In this document: positions 1 to 23,399 of the stretch, piece after piece
Position numbering within the stretch: the first letter of the stretch is position 1
How the letters are laid out: each line of letters opens with the position of its first letter
Assembly (NCBI GenBank): GCA_947247005.1
Contig: OX365962.1
Coordinates: forward strand, 2,515,201 to 2,579,200
Length of the DNA: 64,000 nucleotides
Source: Spisula solida
Taxonomy: Eukaryota > Mollusca > Bivalvia > Venerida > Mactridae
Direction of reading: 5' to 3'
Notes under the pieces: generated by a model
Told to the model about the DNA's origin: nothing
Databases searched by the model: none
Seen by the model: only the letters and a program-made list of their open reading frames with translations
Translations under genes and position numbers: made by a program

Positions 1-224
1 CGATCTCCCGAAACATCTCTCTTGAGTTAAATCTCATCTCAAATATTGCCATGTGTCTTTAAGATAATATAACCGGAAAGCTGGACTCAAAATTTGCATC
101 ACAAAAAAGGAAACCTTATTCTTAGTTTAACACAGTAAACAAGAGCTCAAACCATCAATTGTTTCGTAAATTCGGACTATGATTTGAGATGAGATTTCTA
201 CTTGAGATGCTTCGGGAGATCGGG
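1..224. mobile_element. Inverted-repeat element family A, copy 1 (cut by window start)
   Basis: Ends CGATCTCCCGAAACATCTC and, inverted, GAGATGCTTCGGGAGATCGG. About 245 bp when complete; no coding capacity. Confidence 0.85.
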
Positions 225-392
225 ACCAGGTTGCAGAGATTGGAAACAATATCTCAATATACATGGTATTCAGGCCTCAACAAATATTTTTGAAAGCACT
301 AATCCTGCAATATAGACCAAGAAGAAAACCCCAAAATCTTACTCGTCCTTCTATATAAATAAAGAAGGAAACAAGACTGCGTTCAATAAACG

Positions 393-830
393 CTTATGCC
401 CCCTGTGGAAGCCTTGTCCATAAATAAGTCTAAGTCCAAAATTAGGTCAAGGTGAAGGTCAAAATGGGGTCAGGTGATACAGGTGTGTGGAGAGTGTTCA
501 TATACAACATCCATGCAAGTTTGGAAGCTTTGTAGCAAGCCATAATGATGCTAGAAGAAACGGTCAATTTGGGTTAACCAAGAATTTGGCCCTTCAATAA
601 GTCTAAGTCCAAAATTAGGTCATGGTGAAGGTCAAAATGAGGTCAGGTGATCAAGCATGTGGAGAGTGTTCATATACAACATCCATGCAAGTATGGAAGC
701 TTTGTAGCAAGCCATAATAATGCTAGAAGAAACTGTCAATTTGGGTTAACCAGGACGGACGGACGAACGGACGAACGAACGGACAGATGCATCACTATAT
801 GCCTCCCGATCTATCGATACGGGGGCATAA
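393..830. mobile_element. Inverted-repeat element with TTATGCCCCC ends
   Basis: CTTATGCCCCC near 394 is mirrored by GGGGGCATAA at 821-830. Inside are two copies of an ~180-bp unit (TAAGTCCAAAATTAGGTCA...) and a GGACGGACGAAC run. A 109-codon open frame falls inside it and is not a gene. Confidence 0.75.
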
Positions 831-928
831 AAATGTGCAGGACTAGTAGATTTATTGAGGCCTGGTATTGGGACCAGGGTGCAGAGATTGAAAACAAGAT
901 CTCAATTCAAGCATTCAGTATCACATAC

Positions 929-12272
<11,344 letters not shown>

Positions 12273-12959
12273 AGTAGGAAGGCCGTTACATCATAACATG
12301 TGTCCAAATAAAGTTGAACTGAAAGAAATAGACAGAAAATCAAAATGGTAAAACAGAGAACTGTCATCAAGACGCAACTCTTGTCATCACCGTTTACCAG
12401 GCGAATATCATAATAAATAATTAGAGGTAAGCAGGTAAGAAGTTGGATGGTATTTCCAGAGCTCTTCATTCCCGCTAGTCGAACAAACTTTAGTTTGACG
12501 CGTACAGTATCGCACTGAATTGTCAGAAATTTAAAAGGGGATTTTGACAAGTAATGAAGTAGATGTAGGAGACAGCAAGTCTGTCTATAATCTCGCATCT
12601 GCAACTCAAATGCTACGGTGACTGTGGCCTGCACAGGTTTTGGTATAATAAGATTGAGAGACACTTGTGGCTGCTGTGTTCAGTCAACTTAGATAATTTT
12701 ACCATTGCTAGTTATTTGTTACAACCTTTATCTATCTGTCTTCCATTTGTCTAGGCAGACTTAAAATCAAGAGAAAGAGGGGTGATACAAGAAATCTGGG
12801 TGCGTTACCCTAGCTCATTTCGAATAGACTTCAACTTCATACTGCCTACAATCAATACTGATTATTACTGGCAGGCGTTGTCGGAGACGATGAAATTAAA
12901 TTTAAATATTATGTGCAGAGTTATCAGTATAGATTAAAAGATAAAAAGAGCAGTATGTA

Positions 12960-13640
12960 CAATTAAAAACGAAGAGATATTGGGTTATTGGTGATGCTCG
13001 TCTAGCCTACTGACAAATGTCTGTAATGTGGGGCTAGACTGAACATGTTGTGGCAGGCTATTCCAGAGGCGGATTGATCGGGGGAAGAAGGTGTTCATGT
13101 GGTAGGCTGTTCTTGAATGTGGGATTAGGTAATTTAGGTTTCTGGTCTGTGTGAGGTGATTGTGATCTACTGATACAAGTTTGTTTTTAATTTTGTAGAA
13201 CATGACAAGTGTTGAGTGGTTTCTTCTCTGTTCTAGTGTTTTCCAGTTAAGTGTTTTTATCATGTTTGTGACGCTGCTTGTTTGGTGGTAATCATTAAGT
13301 ATGTATCGTGCTGCGGATCGTTGTATCATTTCAATTTTGTGTATGAGGTATTTCTGCCAGGGGTTCCAAACTGTTGAGCAGTACTCAATTTGGGGCCGTA
13401 CATAAGTCTTGTAGGCCAGTTCTTTAATTTGTGTGGAGTTAGTTTTGATGTTCCTTTTAATGAAGCGGAGTGTGTTATTGGCCTTTGCTGTTATGTTTCG
13501 TATGTGATTTGTCCATGTCAGGTTATTGTTAAGGGTCACACCAAGGTATTTTGAGTGTTCTGTCGCTTTAAGTTCTGTGTCATGTAGGGTTCTCCTTGGT
13601 TCTTTAACATGCTCATTGTACAGCACTGATACACGCTAGA
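12960..13640 (-). mobile_element. LINE 3' fragment: C-terminal reverse transcriptase region
   Basis: A 213-codon open frame (13626-12985) encodes KYLGVTLNNNLTWTNHI, YVRPQIEYCSTVWNPWQ and IQRSAARYI, then RSIRLWNSLPQHV. These are the conserved post-RT segments of CR1/jockey LINEs. The reverse transcriptase core is absent, so this is a 5'-truncated copy of a family different from the 16-18 kb element. Confidence 0.85.
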
Positions 13641-13715
13641 CTACCACTGGGTTTCCAACCAGTTTCGTCTCTAGTTAGGTGGGAAACACTGAAAAGCGTT
13701 TCATAAATGACCAAG

Positions 13716-13782
13716 TGCCCCGGCCGAGATTCAAACCAGGGACCTCTCGATCAGTAGTCACTAGCCCACTGTGCCACCTCGA
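13716..13782 (-). repeat. tRNA-derived SINE-like sequence
   Basis: On the minus strand, TGGCACAGTGGG is a perfect RNA polymerase III A box and GGTTTGAATCTC a near B box, correctly spaced. The acceptor ends do not pair well, so this is a SINE head, not a working tRNA. The A-box end is repeated at 14,403-14,450. Confidence 0.6.
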
Positions 13783-13851
13783 ACCTTTAAAAGGCAATTA
13801 TATTTCATATATAGGCCGCCATATTGGAATGAAATATCGTGATCGGCTTAC

Positions 13852-13911
13852 TTGTACGAGACTTGACGAGATTCTCAAGTTGGCGCTTTTTTTCCCGCTA
13901 GCCGCCGCCAT
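13852..13911 (-). promoter_or_regulatory. Possible alternative first exon and YY1-type promoter for Sin3
   Basis: On the minus strand, CCAAGATGGCGGCGGC is a classic YY1 initiator/start context. It opens a 20-codon frame, MAAASGKKSANLRISSSLVQ, ending at a good donor (CAA|GTAAGC). Its phase-0 end would join in frame to the acceptor TTCCTACTATGCAG that overlaps the Sin3 exon 1 start. A second GCCGCCAT motif lies at 13,816. There is no transcript evidence; it may instead be promoter DNA or belong to nothing. Confidence 0.3.
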
Positions 13912-13929
13912 CTTGGATTATTTCACCAA

Positions 13930-15840
13930 TTCAGTCTGATTTGAGGTATTTGTTTTCATTTAAAGCAATTCTTCATCAAAATAAGCAAAGATGGGAATTT
14001 ATTTGTTCCGTTATGTGTTAGGAAAGTTTTAGTATAGATAGTTTGGACGATTCATCTGTCAAATGTGACATAGACCACATTTTCTGTGACCTATCCTGAT
14101 CGATAAATTTTCAATCGACGGGTTTTGGATTGCTTCCGATATTTACTTTTTTAAAATCCCTAAGGAAACTTATTTACGACTGTTTTTCTTATAAATCAAT
14201 CTTTTTTGTGATCTTTGGGGTGTCCTCTATTTGTTGAAAATGATCAAACCACTTAGTTTTGTGGTTTTCACACGAAAAAGTTTTCTTTTGGATAAGTCAT
14301 GTTCACAATTATCGGCTTACCGAAGCGCGCAATGCATTATGGGTAGTCAGGTCATAACTAGGCTATTTTTAGACCTGCTTATCCGTTCTGTGTATATCCG
14401 TGGTAGTCACTAGCCCACTGTGCCACCTCTAACCTTTAAAAGGCAATTAGAAAAGTAACCAACTCTAAAGTCTAATTTAATTACAGCATAATTCTTCAAA
14501 AATATACAATTTGCATATTGTGGTTAAATAAGTAGCTACTGTACTAACCTTAAAATTTACCTTAAAACCGTGTAACATAAAACTTTACTGGAACTTGGAA
14601 GTAGAAACTAAGAAAGTCAGTCTGTCAGATCAATTAATCCAAAAGGAACTAGTAAATGACCAACTTTTGTCAAAATTGTTAGCACAAAGTAAACATTAAT
14701 GATTTAAACAAGGAAATGTTTTAAGTTCACAAATTATTTCAATATTCCCAAGCCTAAAGACAGAAAATTAACAGCAACGGATCCGTGTCTAGTAAATAAA
14801 CTTGCAAATGGCTGCCCGTCTACTTTCACTCTAGGTGCAGGTAAGTTAGGTCGGTGGCAAATGGGTCATGCAAAATGTTTTTTATTTGACTCGCAAAAAC
14901 ATCAAATTTGTATTTTAAAAAACCCACAATATCATTAAAGCATTGACAGAGGTTGATTATTTTATTCAAATAACTAATAAACTATTAAATTGTGGCAATT
15001 TTATAATGTTAGCATATGTGTAAACAAACCTAACACCCCCGGTCTGTGTAATGAATGGACTGGTCCAATATATGCAGTTATGTCGCTGCAGTTCCCGCTA
15101 AATTTCTTTGAAATCTAACACAAAATTGCTCTTAATTGACGGATAATAATGAGAGGAATTTGTGCGTATACTAATGTTTATGGTACACAGAAGACATTAT
15201 TATATTATGATGTCTATAAATACACCTTTACAGGAAGTCCCACGCTTTTTTATGAAGGACAGTATTCATAGTTACACACCAATAACACGGCGTCTACACA
15301 GCTGTGTAGTCCACTGTTGATGTTCGTAGTTCGCAATTTCAGACAAAAACTAGACGGGACTACCAGTCAAAAATGATGCTCGGGAGAAAAATAATGCTCA
15401 CTTCACAACTTTCCATCATCTAGAACAAATTGTATCCAGAAAAACGAGTAAATTCAGTGAAAAGCAATAAAAACGTATTTGTTGACAACCTAGGGATTCC
15501 CCCAGAGCAGTCGGACGGTAAACATTCATTTGACAAGACAATCTCTACCTACAATGCGGAAATTAATATATGCATTACTTATATGATACCGTTTCGATAA
15601 TTAGAGAATAAATTACAGTCTTACATAGAAAGATGACAAGGATATCCGAGGATTTTCCAACCAACCAAGAATTCAAAACACAAACCTGCAGAATTGAACT
15701 CTGACATTAATGACGTCATTTGTTGAAGCCAATCATTTGGCCAGCCTCGTTTTAAGCGACGCTAATATGCAAATTTTTGCAAGATCAAAGGACTGAAAGT
15801 ATTTTTGTATGACTAATATATAATTCGACTAGTTACTTTA
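13930..15840. other. Intergenic, no gene recognised
   Basis: AT-rich DNA between the possible Sin3 promoter and the LINE. A CRE-like TGACGTCA and a CCAAT box occur at 15,710-15,740. I see no supported exon. Confidence 0.6.
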
Positions 15841-15989
15841 TTTCAGTTGAATTTACAGCATCTTATTCAGACCATGTTGTTTATAATTTCTATACAAATG
15901 AATAGGCTTACTGTATCCATACCACATTTTAATTTGCATTTAGGCATAATAATTTATGTAAGATTTTATAATATTATATTTATATTTAT

Positions 15990-18740
15990 TATATTTCATC
16001 TGCTAATAGCAGGAGACTTCAACTACAATAGCATCAATTGGGAGGATGAAACCACTCCAAGAAACGAAAATCATATAGACAGCATCTTCCTAGAGGGAAT
16101 AAGGGATCTGTTTCTTTATCAGCATGTTAGGAAACCAACTAGGTACAGAGAGGGAAATACCCCGTCTATACTTGATTTGATCCTTACAAATGAGGAAAGC
16201 ATGATCGATGATATTACATACCTTCCAGGACTAGGAAAAAGTGACCATTTATTGTTATCATTTGAACTAATTTGCAACTATGAAACAAAAGAAACCAAAA
16301 ACCAACAACTAATGTACAATAAGGCCATGATTGACGAAATGAAATCAATAGATTGGAGCTCAGATGAAAACTGTGGAGTTGAAGTGATATGGAGCAGATT
16401 TGCAGAAAACCTTTCTCAAAAAATCGAAAAACATGTTCCAAGACGCAAAGCTGGTGCATATCCGACTCATACTCAAGTTAGTAAAGAAGCTAAACTAGCA
16501 ATTCGTGAAAAAAGACAAAAATGGGCCAAATACAGTAACTGTATAAACCACTTCACCTACGAAAAATACAAGCAAGCAAGAAATAAAGTAACATATGAAC
16601 TCAGAAAATCCAAACACGAATATGAAAAAAACATAGTTGATAATATTAAAACAAATAGTAAAATGTTCTGGAAGTATGTCAGGTCAAACACTAAAACCAG
16701 CGTACAAGTAAACAGTCTTGAAACGAAAACAGGGGAAATAACGTCAGAAGACGTAGAAGTAGCCTCAACTTTAAACGAACACTTTGCAAATGTATTCACT
16801 ACTGAAGATATGAGTAATATTCCAACCTTGGAGGAAACTAATACAGAAAACATATTAGAGAACTTAGAAATCACTGAAGATATGGTAAAAAAAGCCTTAA
16901 ATGACCTAAACCCTACGAAAGCCCAAGGACCAGATGGTATCCATCCAAGAATACTAGTCGAATGTAAACAATTGGTAGCCAAACCCTTGACAGACATCTT
17001 TAACAAATCTTTACAAAGGGAAAAGTTACCTGTCATATGGAAAAGCGCCAATGTAACGGCAATATACAAAGCCGGTCCAAGAACAAAGGCAGAAAACTAT
17101 AGACCAATAAGCATTACTCCAATTAGCTGTAGACTCATGGAGAAAATACTAAGAAATGAAATTGTGAACCACCTAGAGAACAATGATATGTTGTCAAAAC
17201 ACCAACATGGGTTCCGGAAAAACCACTCCTGCACTACCCAGCTTCTAGAATGTATAGAAGATTGGAGTAGTGCAATTGACAACAATAAAGAGGTTGACAT
17301 AATTTACTTGGATTTTAAGGCCGCCTTTGACAAAGTTCCCCATAAAAGACTACTGTTAAAGGTATGGAAAATGGGAATAAGGGGAAAGATTTACAAATGG
17401 ATAGAAAACTTCCTCGATAATAGGAAACAAAGGGTAATTGTTAATGGGAAATCTTCCCCATGGATTTCAGTAAAAAGTGGTGTGCCACAGGGGAGTGTGT
17501 TAGGTCCCATTCTATTCTCAATTTACATAAATGATCTGCCAGAAGCGTTAAACTGTACAGCCAAACTATTTGCAGACGATACAAAATTATACTCTGTGGA
17601 GAGTGGCATTAACAATGAAAACCATCTCCAAGATAACATATTTAACGCCTGTGAATGGTCCAGAAAATGGCAATTGATGTTCAATACTAAAAAATGCAAA
17701 ACATTAAGAATAGGAAATCCAACCCAAACATGTGAATACTTTATGAAGGATAATGAAGGAAAAATTAATCTGATAGAAAGTGTAGAATCAGAAAAAGATC
17801 TAGGAATAACCTTTGATGGTAAAATGAACTTTGATAGCCACATTAACAAGAAAGTAAAATTAGCAAACAGAAACCTGGGACTGGTCATGAAAACTTTTTC
17901 ACATATGTCAAAAGAAATGTTTGTGATACTGTATAAATCTCTCATTAGACCTCATTTAGAATATGCGTCGCCTGTGTGGTCTCCTGGACTCAAAAAACAC
18001 ACCATATCTGTAGAAAATGTACAAAGGAGGGCAACTAGAATGGTAAAATCTATTTCAAAAATGTCTTATAAAATGAGACTCTTAAATCTAGGAATCCCAA
18101 CATTAGAATACAGAAGGGCAAGAGCAGACATTATACAAGTTTATAAAATCTTAAATGGGATTGATATTGTAGAAAAGGATAAAATGTTCACAATGCTAAA
18201 CCAGAGTAATACAAGAGGTCATGACAAAAAACTATTCAAAAAAAGGGGCCTAACTAAAACCAGACTTGGTACTTTCAGTTATAGAGTTGTAAATGTATGG
18301 AATAAACTACCCCTAGAGGTTATAAATGCACCTACAGTTAACAGTTTCAAATCAAGATTAAATAAACTATGGAAAGTAGACAACAAATTTGATGCAGACT
18401 GCTATAAATAAATACAAAAAGGGTCAGTAGTTCGGGCAGGGTCTATATAAAGAAAAATGACTAAGCATGTAAATAGTTTTAAAGTAGCCTTCATAGGACA
18501 TTATATATGAAAGCTAAGTTTTTAAGTTTTTAAAGTGTGAATCATGTAAGAAACAATTATGACTTTATATGATCTTTAAATATATGAAGACAGTTGATTG
18601 TGAAAAAGTGAAAAAAAATAAAAGAAATATCAAGTGCGGAACCGGAAGGAAGAAATTAAATTGAAAATAATGATGAAAATTGAAAAAAGGACCAACAAAA
18701 ACTACTAAGTTTATTTAGTCGTAAGACTAAAATACGGTCT
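15990..18740 (+). mobile_element. CR1/jockey-group LINE, 5'-truncated, with open endonuclease-reverse transcriptase frame
   Basis: The frame runs to TAA at 18411; recognisable LINE protein begins near 16,006 (IAGDFNYNSINW), the middle of the AP endonuclease domain, with its SDH motif near 16,240. Reverse transcriptase blocks follow: GPDGIHPRIL, AENYRPISITPISCRLMEK, HGFRKNHSCTTQL, IYLDFKAAFDKVPH, SGVPQGSVLGPILFSIYIND and catalytic FADDTKLYS near 17,565. The C-terminal EYASPVWSP..VQRRATR block is typical of the CR1/jockey group. There is no in-frame stop over 800 residues, so insertion is young. The first half of the endonuclease and any ORF1 are missing. The 3' end, near 18,740, is a guess. 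Confidence 0.9.
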
Positions 18741-19430
18741 CGGAAATTCATGAACTTCATGAACTTCTAACTCTTTTCCCCACCATATATATATATTACC
18801 TTACGTTTTAAATAGATCTATAAATAATACTTACTGTTGGGTCAAAATGATATTTAGACCAATTGAATGTTTTTATTTACTAAAAGTAGATCTAATAGAT
18901 TTTTTTATTGAAAAAACACAACGTACTTACGAATTTTACATTGGTTGGATAAATAAGGTCGGAATTCCAACGTTGGATAGACGTTGTATAGATAGACGTT
19001 GTGTAGTAGTCGCCGACGTCATGACCAAAAAATCCGACATTGAGCCGAAGTTATGTACAATGATATATTGATAAAATTTGCTTTAATATGCTTTTTTTCA
19101 ATCAACATAAACATGACACACATGGCCGTCTGCTTACAAGAAAATGGAGCGAGATCTGATTTCAAGCTTGAAACCTTTCAACAAAACAGTTGGGCCTACT
19201 ACATGTAGTAATAATTATCAAACAGAAACCATCAACACTCATCTAGTAGTCGCCATTTTGACTGCGGCCACACGTGGAGATAGAAATTTGTACAAACTTA
19301 CTTCGACTAGATCTACATTTTTCCTTGTCACTTTCTAAAATTTACTTAGGGCATATATAAGACACCAAGAGTGTATACATACAAACATTGTCTTTGATTT
19401 CACCATATTTCTGACCCTAACCTAGTTGTT
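18740..19430. other. Intergenic, no gene recognised
   Basis: Short open frames only, no codon-like signal; it ends at the 20-bp satellite. Confidence 0.6.
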
Positions 19431-19435
19431 TTTAG

Positions 19436-19630
19436 ACAGAACATAATCACAGAACATTAAACCAGATCACAGAACATTAAACCAGATCATAGAACATTAA
19501 ACCAGATCACAGAACATTAAACCAGATCACAGAACATTAAACCAGATCATAGAACATTAAACCAGATCATAGAACATTAAACCAGATCACAGAACATTAA
19601 ACCAGATCACAGAACATTAAACCAGACAGG
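19436..19630. repeat. 20-bp satellite, orientation 1
   Basis: Nine units of AGATCACAGAACATTAAACC. The inverse of the unit matches the satellite at 20,180 at about 15 of 20 positions. Confidence 0.95.
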
Positions 19631-19736
19631 TCACACAAAAAAACCTGGATCAGTGTTCTGTGACCTAGTATCAAGGTTTAGTGTTTTATCCCTGTTTTAG
19701 TATTCTATGTTTTGGTTTAGTGTTTCGTGTCCTGGT

Positions 19737-20164
19737 CCCAATTCCACGAACAAAAACATAAGTTATTGCTAAGCTGAGACTACTATTTTGAATTTATCAT
19801 ATGAGTATAATTATAGCACTGTCATGTAGATTACTCCCAGAAACTGTGTATTTATTGCTAAATAATTATTTAGTAGGTGATTTTTCGTATGAAATGCTCA
19901 TGGAAATCCAATAGGTAATGAATAATAAAGAATGTCATACTTGAGCTTCTTATAACAAAATTAAGTTTTTACTTCAGATGTTTATACCTTTAAAGCACTA
20001 TTTTCTTCGGACTTATTACGTTTTGCTCTACTAAATTGGCATCTTACTGTGATGAAATAATATATACAAGTATACGTACGTGAAAATCATTTAACCGATA
20101 AAATACGCTTTTAAAATAGCAGTCTCAGCTGAGCAATAACTTAAGTTTTTTCGTGGAATTAGGG
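19737..20164. mobile_element. Element family B, copy 2, with ~50-bp terminal inverted repeats
   Basis: The left end CCCAATTCCACGAA...AGTTATTGCTAAGCTGAGAC is matched by the inverse of the right end GTCTCAGCTGAGCAATAACT...TTCGTGGAATTAGGG. 428 bp, no coding frame, inserted within the 20-bp satellite. Confidence 0.9.
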
Positions 20165-20179
20165 CACGGCTTAATGTCC

Positions 20180-20775
20180 TGGTTAAGTGTTCTGTATCAT
20201 TGTTAAGTGTTCTGTATCATGGTTTAGTGTTTTGTATCATGGTTTAGTGTTATGTATCATGGTTTAGTGTTTTGTATCATGGTTTAGTGTTATGTATCAT
20301 GGTTTAGTGTTCTGTATCATGGTTCAGTGTTCTGTATCATGGTTCAGTGTTCTGTATCATGGTTTAGTGTTCTGTATCATGGTTTAGTGTTCTGTATCAT
20401 GGTTCAGTGTTCTGTATCATGGTTTAGTGTTCTGTATCATGGTTTAGTGTTCTGTATCATGGTTTAGTGTTCTGTATCATGGTTCAGTGTTCTGTATCAT
20501 GGTTCAGTGTTCTGTATCATGGTTTAGTGTTCTGTATCATGGTTTAGTGTTATGTATCATGGTTCAGTGTTCTGTATCATGGTTTAGTGTTCTGTATCAT
20601 GGTTTAGTGTTCTGCATCATGGTTTAGTGTTATGTATCATGGTGTAATGTTCTGTATCATGGTTTAGTGTTCTGTATCATGGTTTAGTGTTACGTGTCAT
20701 GGTTTAGTGTTATGTGTCATGGTTTAGTGTTATGTGTCATGGTTTAGTGTTCTGTATCATGGTTTAGTCTTCTAT
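20180..20775. repeat. 20-bp satellite, orientation 2
   Basis: About 29 units of GGTTTAGTGTTCTGTATCAT. Degenerate units also occur at 19,655-19,735, left of the family B element inserted in the array. Confidence 0.97.
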
Positions 20776-20884
20776 GTCCTGGTTTACTATTCCATGGCCT
20801 CATTTCGTGTTATATCTCTGGTTTAGAGTTCTGAAGTATGTACTAATGTGTATTACAGTTGCATGTAGTGTCTGCTGGTGTTGG

Positions 20885-21690
20885 AGCAAGTCAAATATAA
20901 TATCACATGCTTGGTAGATCCAGATTGATTCAACATGTTGAACACATCATTGTCATGTGCTTGGTAGATCCAGATTGATTCAACATGTGGAACACATAGT
21001 TGTCATGTGCATGGTAGATCCAGATTGATTCAACATGTGGAACACATCATTGTCATGTGCATGGTAGATCCAGATTGATTCAACATGTGGAACACATCAT
21101 TGTCATGTGCATGGTAGATCCTGATTGATTCAACATGTGGAACACATCATTGTCATGTGCATGGTAGATCCAGATTGATTCAACATGTGGAACATAGTTG
21201 TCATGTGCTGGGTAGATTCAGATTGATTCAACATGTGGAACACATCATTGTCATGTGCTGGGTAGATCCAGATTGATTCAACATGTGGAACAGATCATTG
21301 TCATGTGCTGGGTAGATCCAGATTGATTCAACATGTGGAACATAGTTGTCATGTGCTTGGTAGATCCAGATTGATTCAACATGTGGAACATAGTTGTCAT
21401 GTGCTGGGTAGATCCAGATTGATTCAACATGTGGAACACATCATTGTCATGTGCATGGTAGATCCAGATTGATTCAACATGTGGAACACATAGTTGTCAT
21501 GTGCTTGGTAGATCCAGATTGATTCAACATGTGAAACACATAGTTGTCATGTGCTTGGTAGATCCAGATTGATTCAACATGTGAAACACATAGTTGTCAT
21601 GTGCTTGGTAGATTCAGATGAACTTGACACGTGGAACACATCATTGTCATGTGCTGGGTAGATCGCCGATGTGGAGCACAGTTGTTATGT
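20885..21690. repeat. 50/47-bp satellite
   Basis: About 16 units of TGTCATGTGCATGGTAGATC, CAGATTGATTCAACATGTGG, AACACATCAT. The 47-bp form lacks three bases of AACACATC. Confidence 0.95.
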
Positions 21691-21789
21691 GCTTAAGTTA
21701 GTACTGGTATAGATATAGAAGCACAGATAGTGAGAGTTTGGGAATGCCAAGATGTTACTTCTGAAATAACATGTTCTGAAACCCCGATT

Positions 21790-21992
21790 ATAAAAATCTC
21801 AATTTTTTGTAAAAGATTAGCGGATGTATCATGACAGCCCAGAGGGTCCTGGATCGCTCACTGCAGCACTGGACATGTCTGTATCCAATGTCTCTCTACC
21901 TTCAGGGGCTTTCTCTCAGTCTGTCCATCTGTTCAGATCATGTTGTATCTGCACTGGTAGAGGATGCACCTGCGCCCTTGTGGGTGCAACAC
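21790..21992. other. GC-richer segment of unknown origin
   Basis: Two plus-strand frames stay open for about 200 bases and composition is higher in GC than its surroundings. No domain is recognised and no donor is clear. It could be a lost exon or mobile-element scrap. Confidence 0.3.
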
Positions 21993-21994
21993 TC

Positions 21995-22249
21995 CGGGGT
22001 GTCAACAGGACCAAATTAAAAATCAGGAAAATCATATGGGGCTGACCATTTGTGCCAAACAAGAGTCCTTCAATGACATTGTTTCCATAAGATACTCTGT
22101 TTGTACTAAAGAAAATCCTTCTGAGCAGCTTAAATTTACTATAACTTTGCCATTTTCATCAAATAACTTTTATTTTGGTCAGAAGCCATTGCTCTTTCAG
22201 GAATGATAAATCCGGAATTCCGGATTAATCAGGAAAATTGACACCCCTG
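21995..22249. mobile_element. Element family C, copy 3
   Basis: The left end is mutated (CGGGGTGTCAAC) and the right end intact (TTGACACCCCTG). AACACT flanks both sides (one base from the left end), a probable target duplication. An 80-codon open frame here is only element sequence. Confidence 0.85.
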
Positions 22250-22654
22250 AACACTATAATGTAAAGTGCCTTTGAATGTGTGTTCCCATGAAAAAGGCGC
22301 TATATAAATCTGGTATATTTATCTTAATGGCTAAAGTTTCATATTGTGAGGGACATCTGGAGTTCAGCAATTCAATAATTAAAATATAAATTAAAACATT
22401 GATCATATTTTAAAATTTTATTTTAAATACTACAAACATTCTTCTGTACTCAATTAGTTGACACAATGAAATCTCTCAGGACAATATAACGGTAAACCAT
22501 CATTTAAACACTAGGAAAATCATTCATTGTTTTAATGTTTGTTTTTGTCAATATTTTCATCTCAGTTATATATTTCTGTTATTTTACATATACTTAATTC
22601 TTCATCCTCTGTTTATCTTCCATGTTTTCTGTGTGTCCTGAAATAAAACAAACA

Positions 22655-22960
22655 ATTTGTTAAGAATTGCAAGCAATACAGAAGTCCCCTACTGGTTTGA
22701 AGCCATTTTCAATGTTTCTGTCGCCATAGCAACAGAATCAAAATATTTTTGACGTGCAGTGTCCCCTTATTGCCCTTTATCCACATATCAAGTTTCATAA
22801 ACCTAGCTTGGAAACTATTTGAGTTCCAGATTTGGGCATATTTTCAGTCTTTCTGTCGCCATAGCAACCACAATTTTTGTCAGAATCAAAATATTTTTAG
22901 AGGTGCATAATCCCCTTATTGCCCCCTATCTACACATCAAGTTTTTCAAACTAGATACCT
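22655..22960. mobile_element. Truncated copy of the AGTCCCCTACCGG element
   Basis: Shares GCAAGCAATACAGAAGTCCC and the following ~290 bases with 7,909-8,240 but lacks the right inverted end. Confidence 0.75.
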
Positions 22961-23399
22961 TGCTCATCGGAGTGAAAATTCTAAGAGCAACAAGGGTAGA
23001 TAACTCATAAATATAGGTCACAGGGTTAACAGCCTTGTAATAATGTTAGGACTCCCCTTGTGCTGGTGAATAAATATGCTGAGTTTCAAGTGGATACCTT
23101 TGGTAGTCTTTGAGAAATGCACATTTTTGTGTAAAAATTCAAAGTCAGAAAAGGGGAATTACTCTGATAAAATGCTGGACAGATTTGTTTCCCCTTGTCA
23201 GTAGATGAAGGTCATCACATTACATAAGTGTATTGAATTTCAAGTTGAAAGCTTTGATAGTGTTTGAGAAAATTCAGTTTATGTGTAAATTTGCCCCTAT
23301 TTCTATGTACTAAGTCAAAACAAGGGCAGATAACTCCATAAATATAGGTCAGAGGGTTACCAGCTTCAAGTGGATACCTTTGATAGTCTTTGAGAAAAT

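Noticed and set aside
19436..20775. CRISPR-like regular array
   Set aside because: Units are head-to-tail with no unique spacers and the window is eukaryotic; it is satellite DNA. The same applies to the 4.05, 20.9, 25.7 and 41.3 kb arrays.
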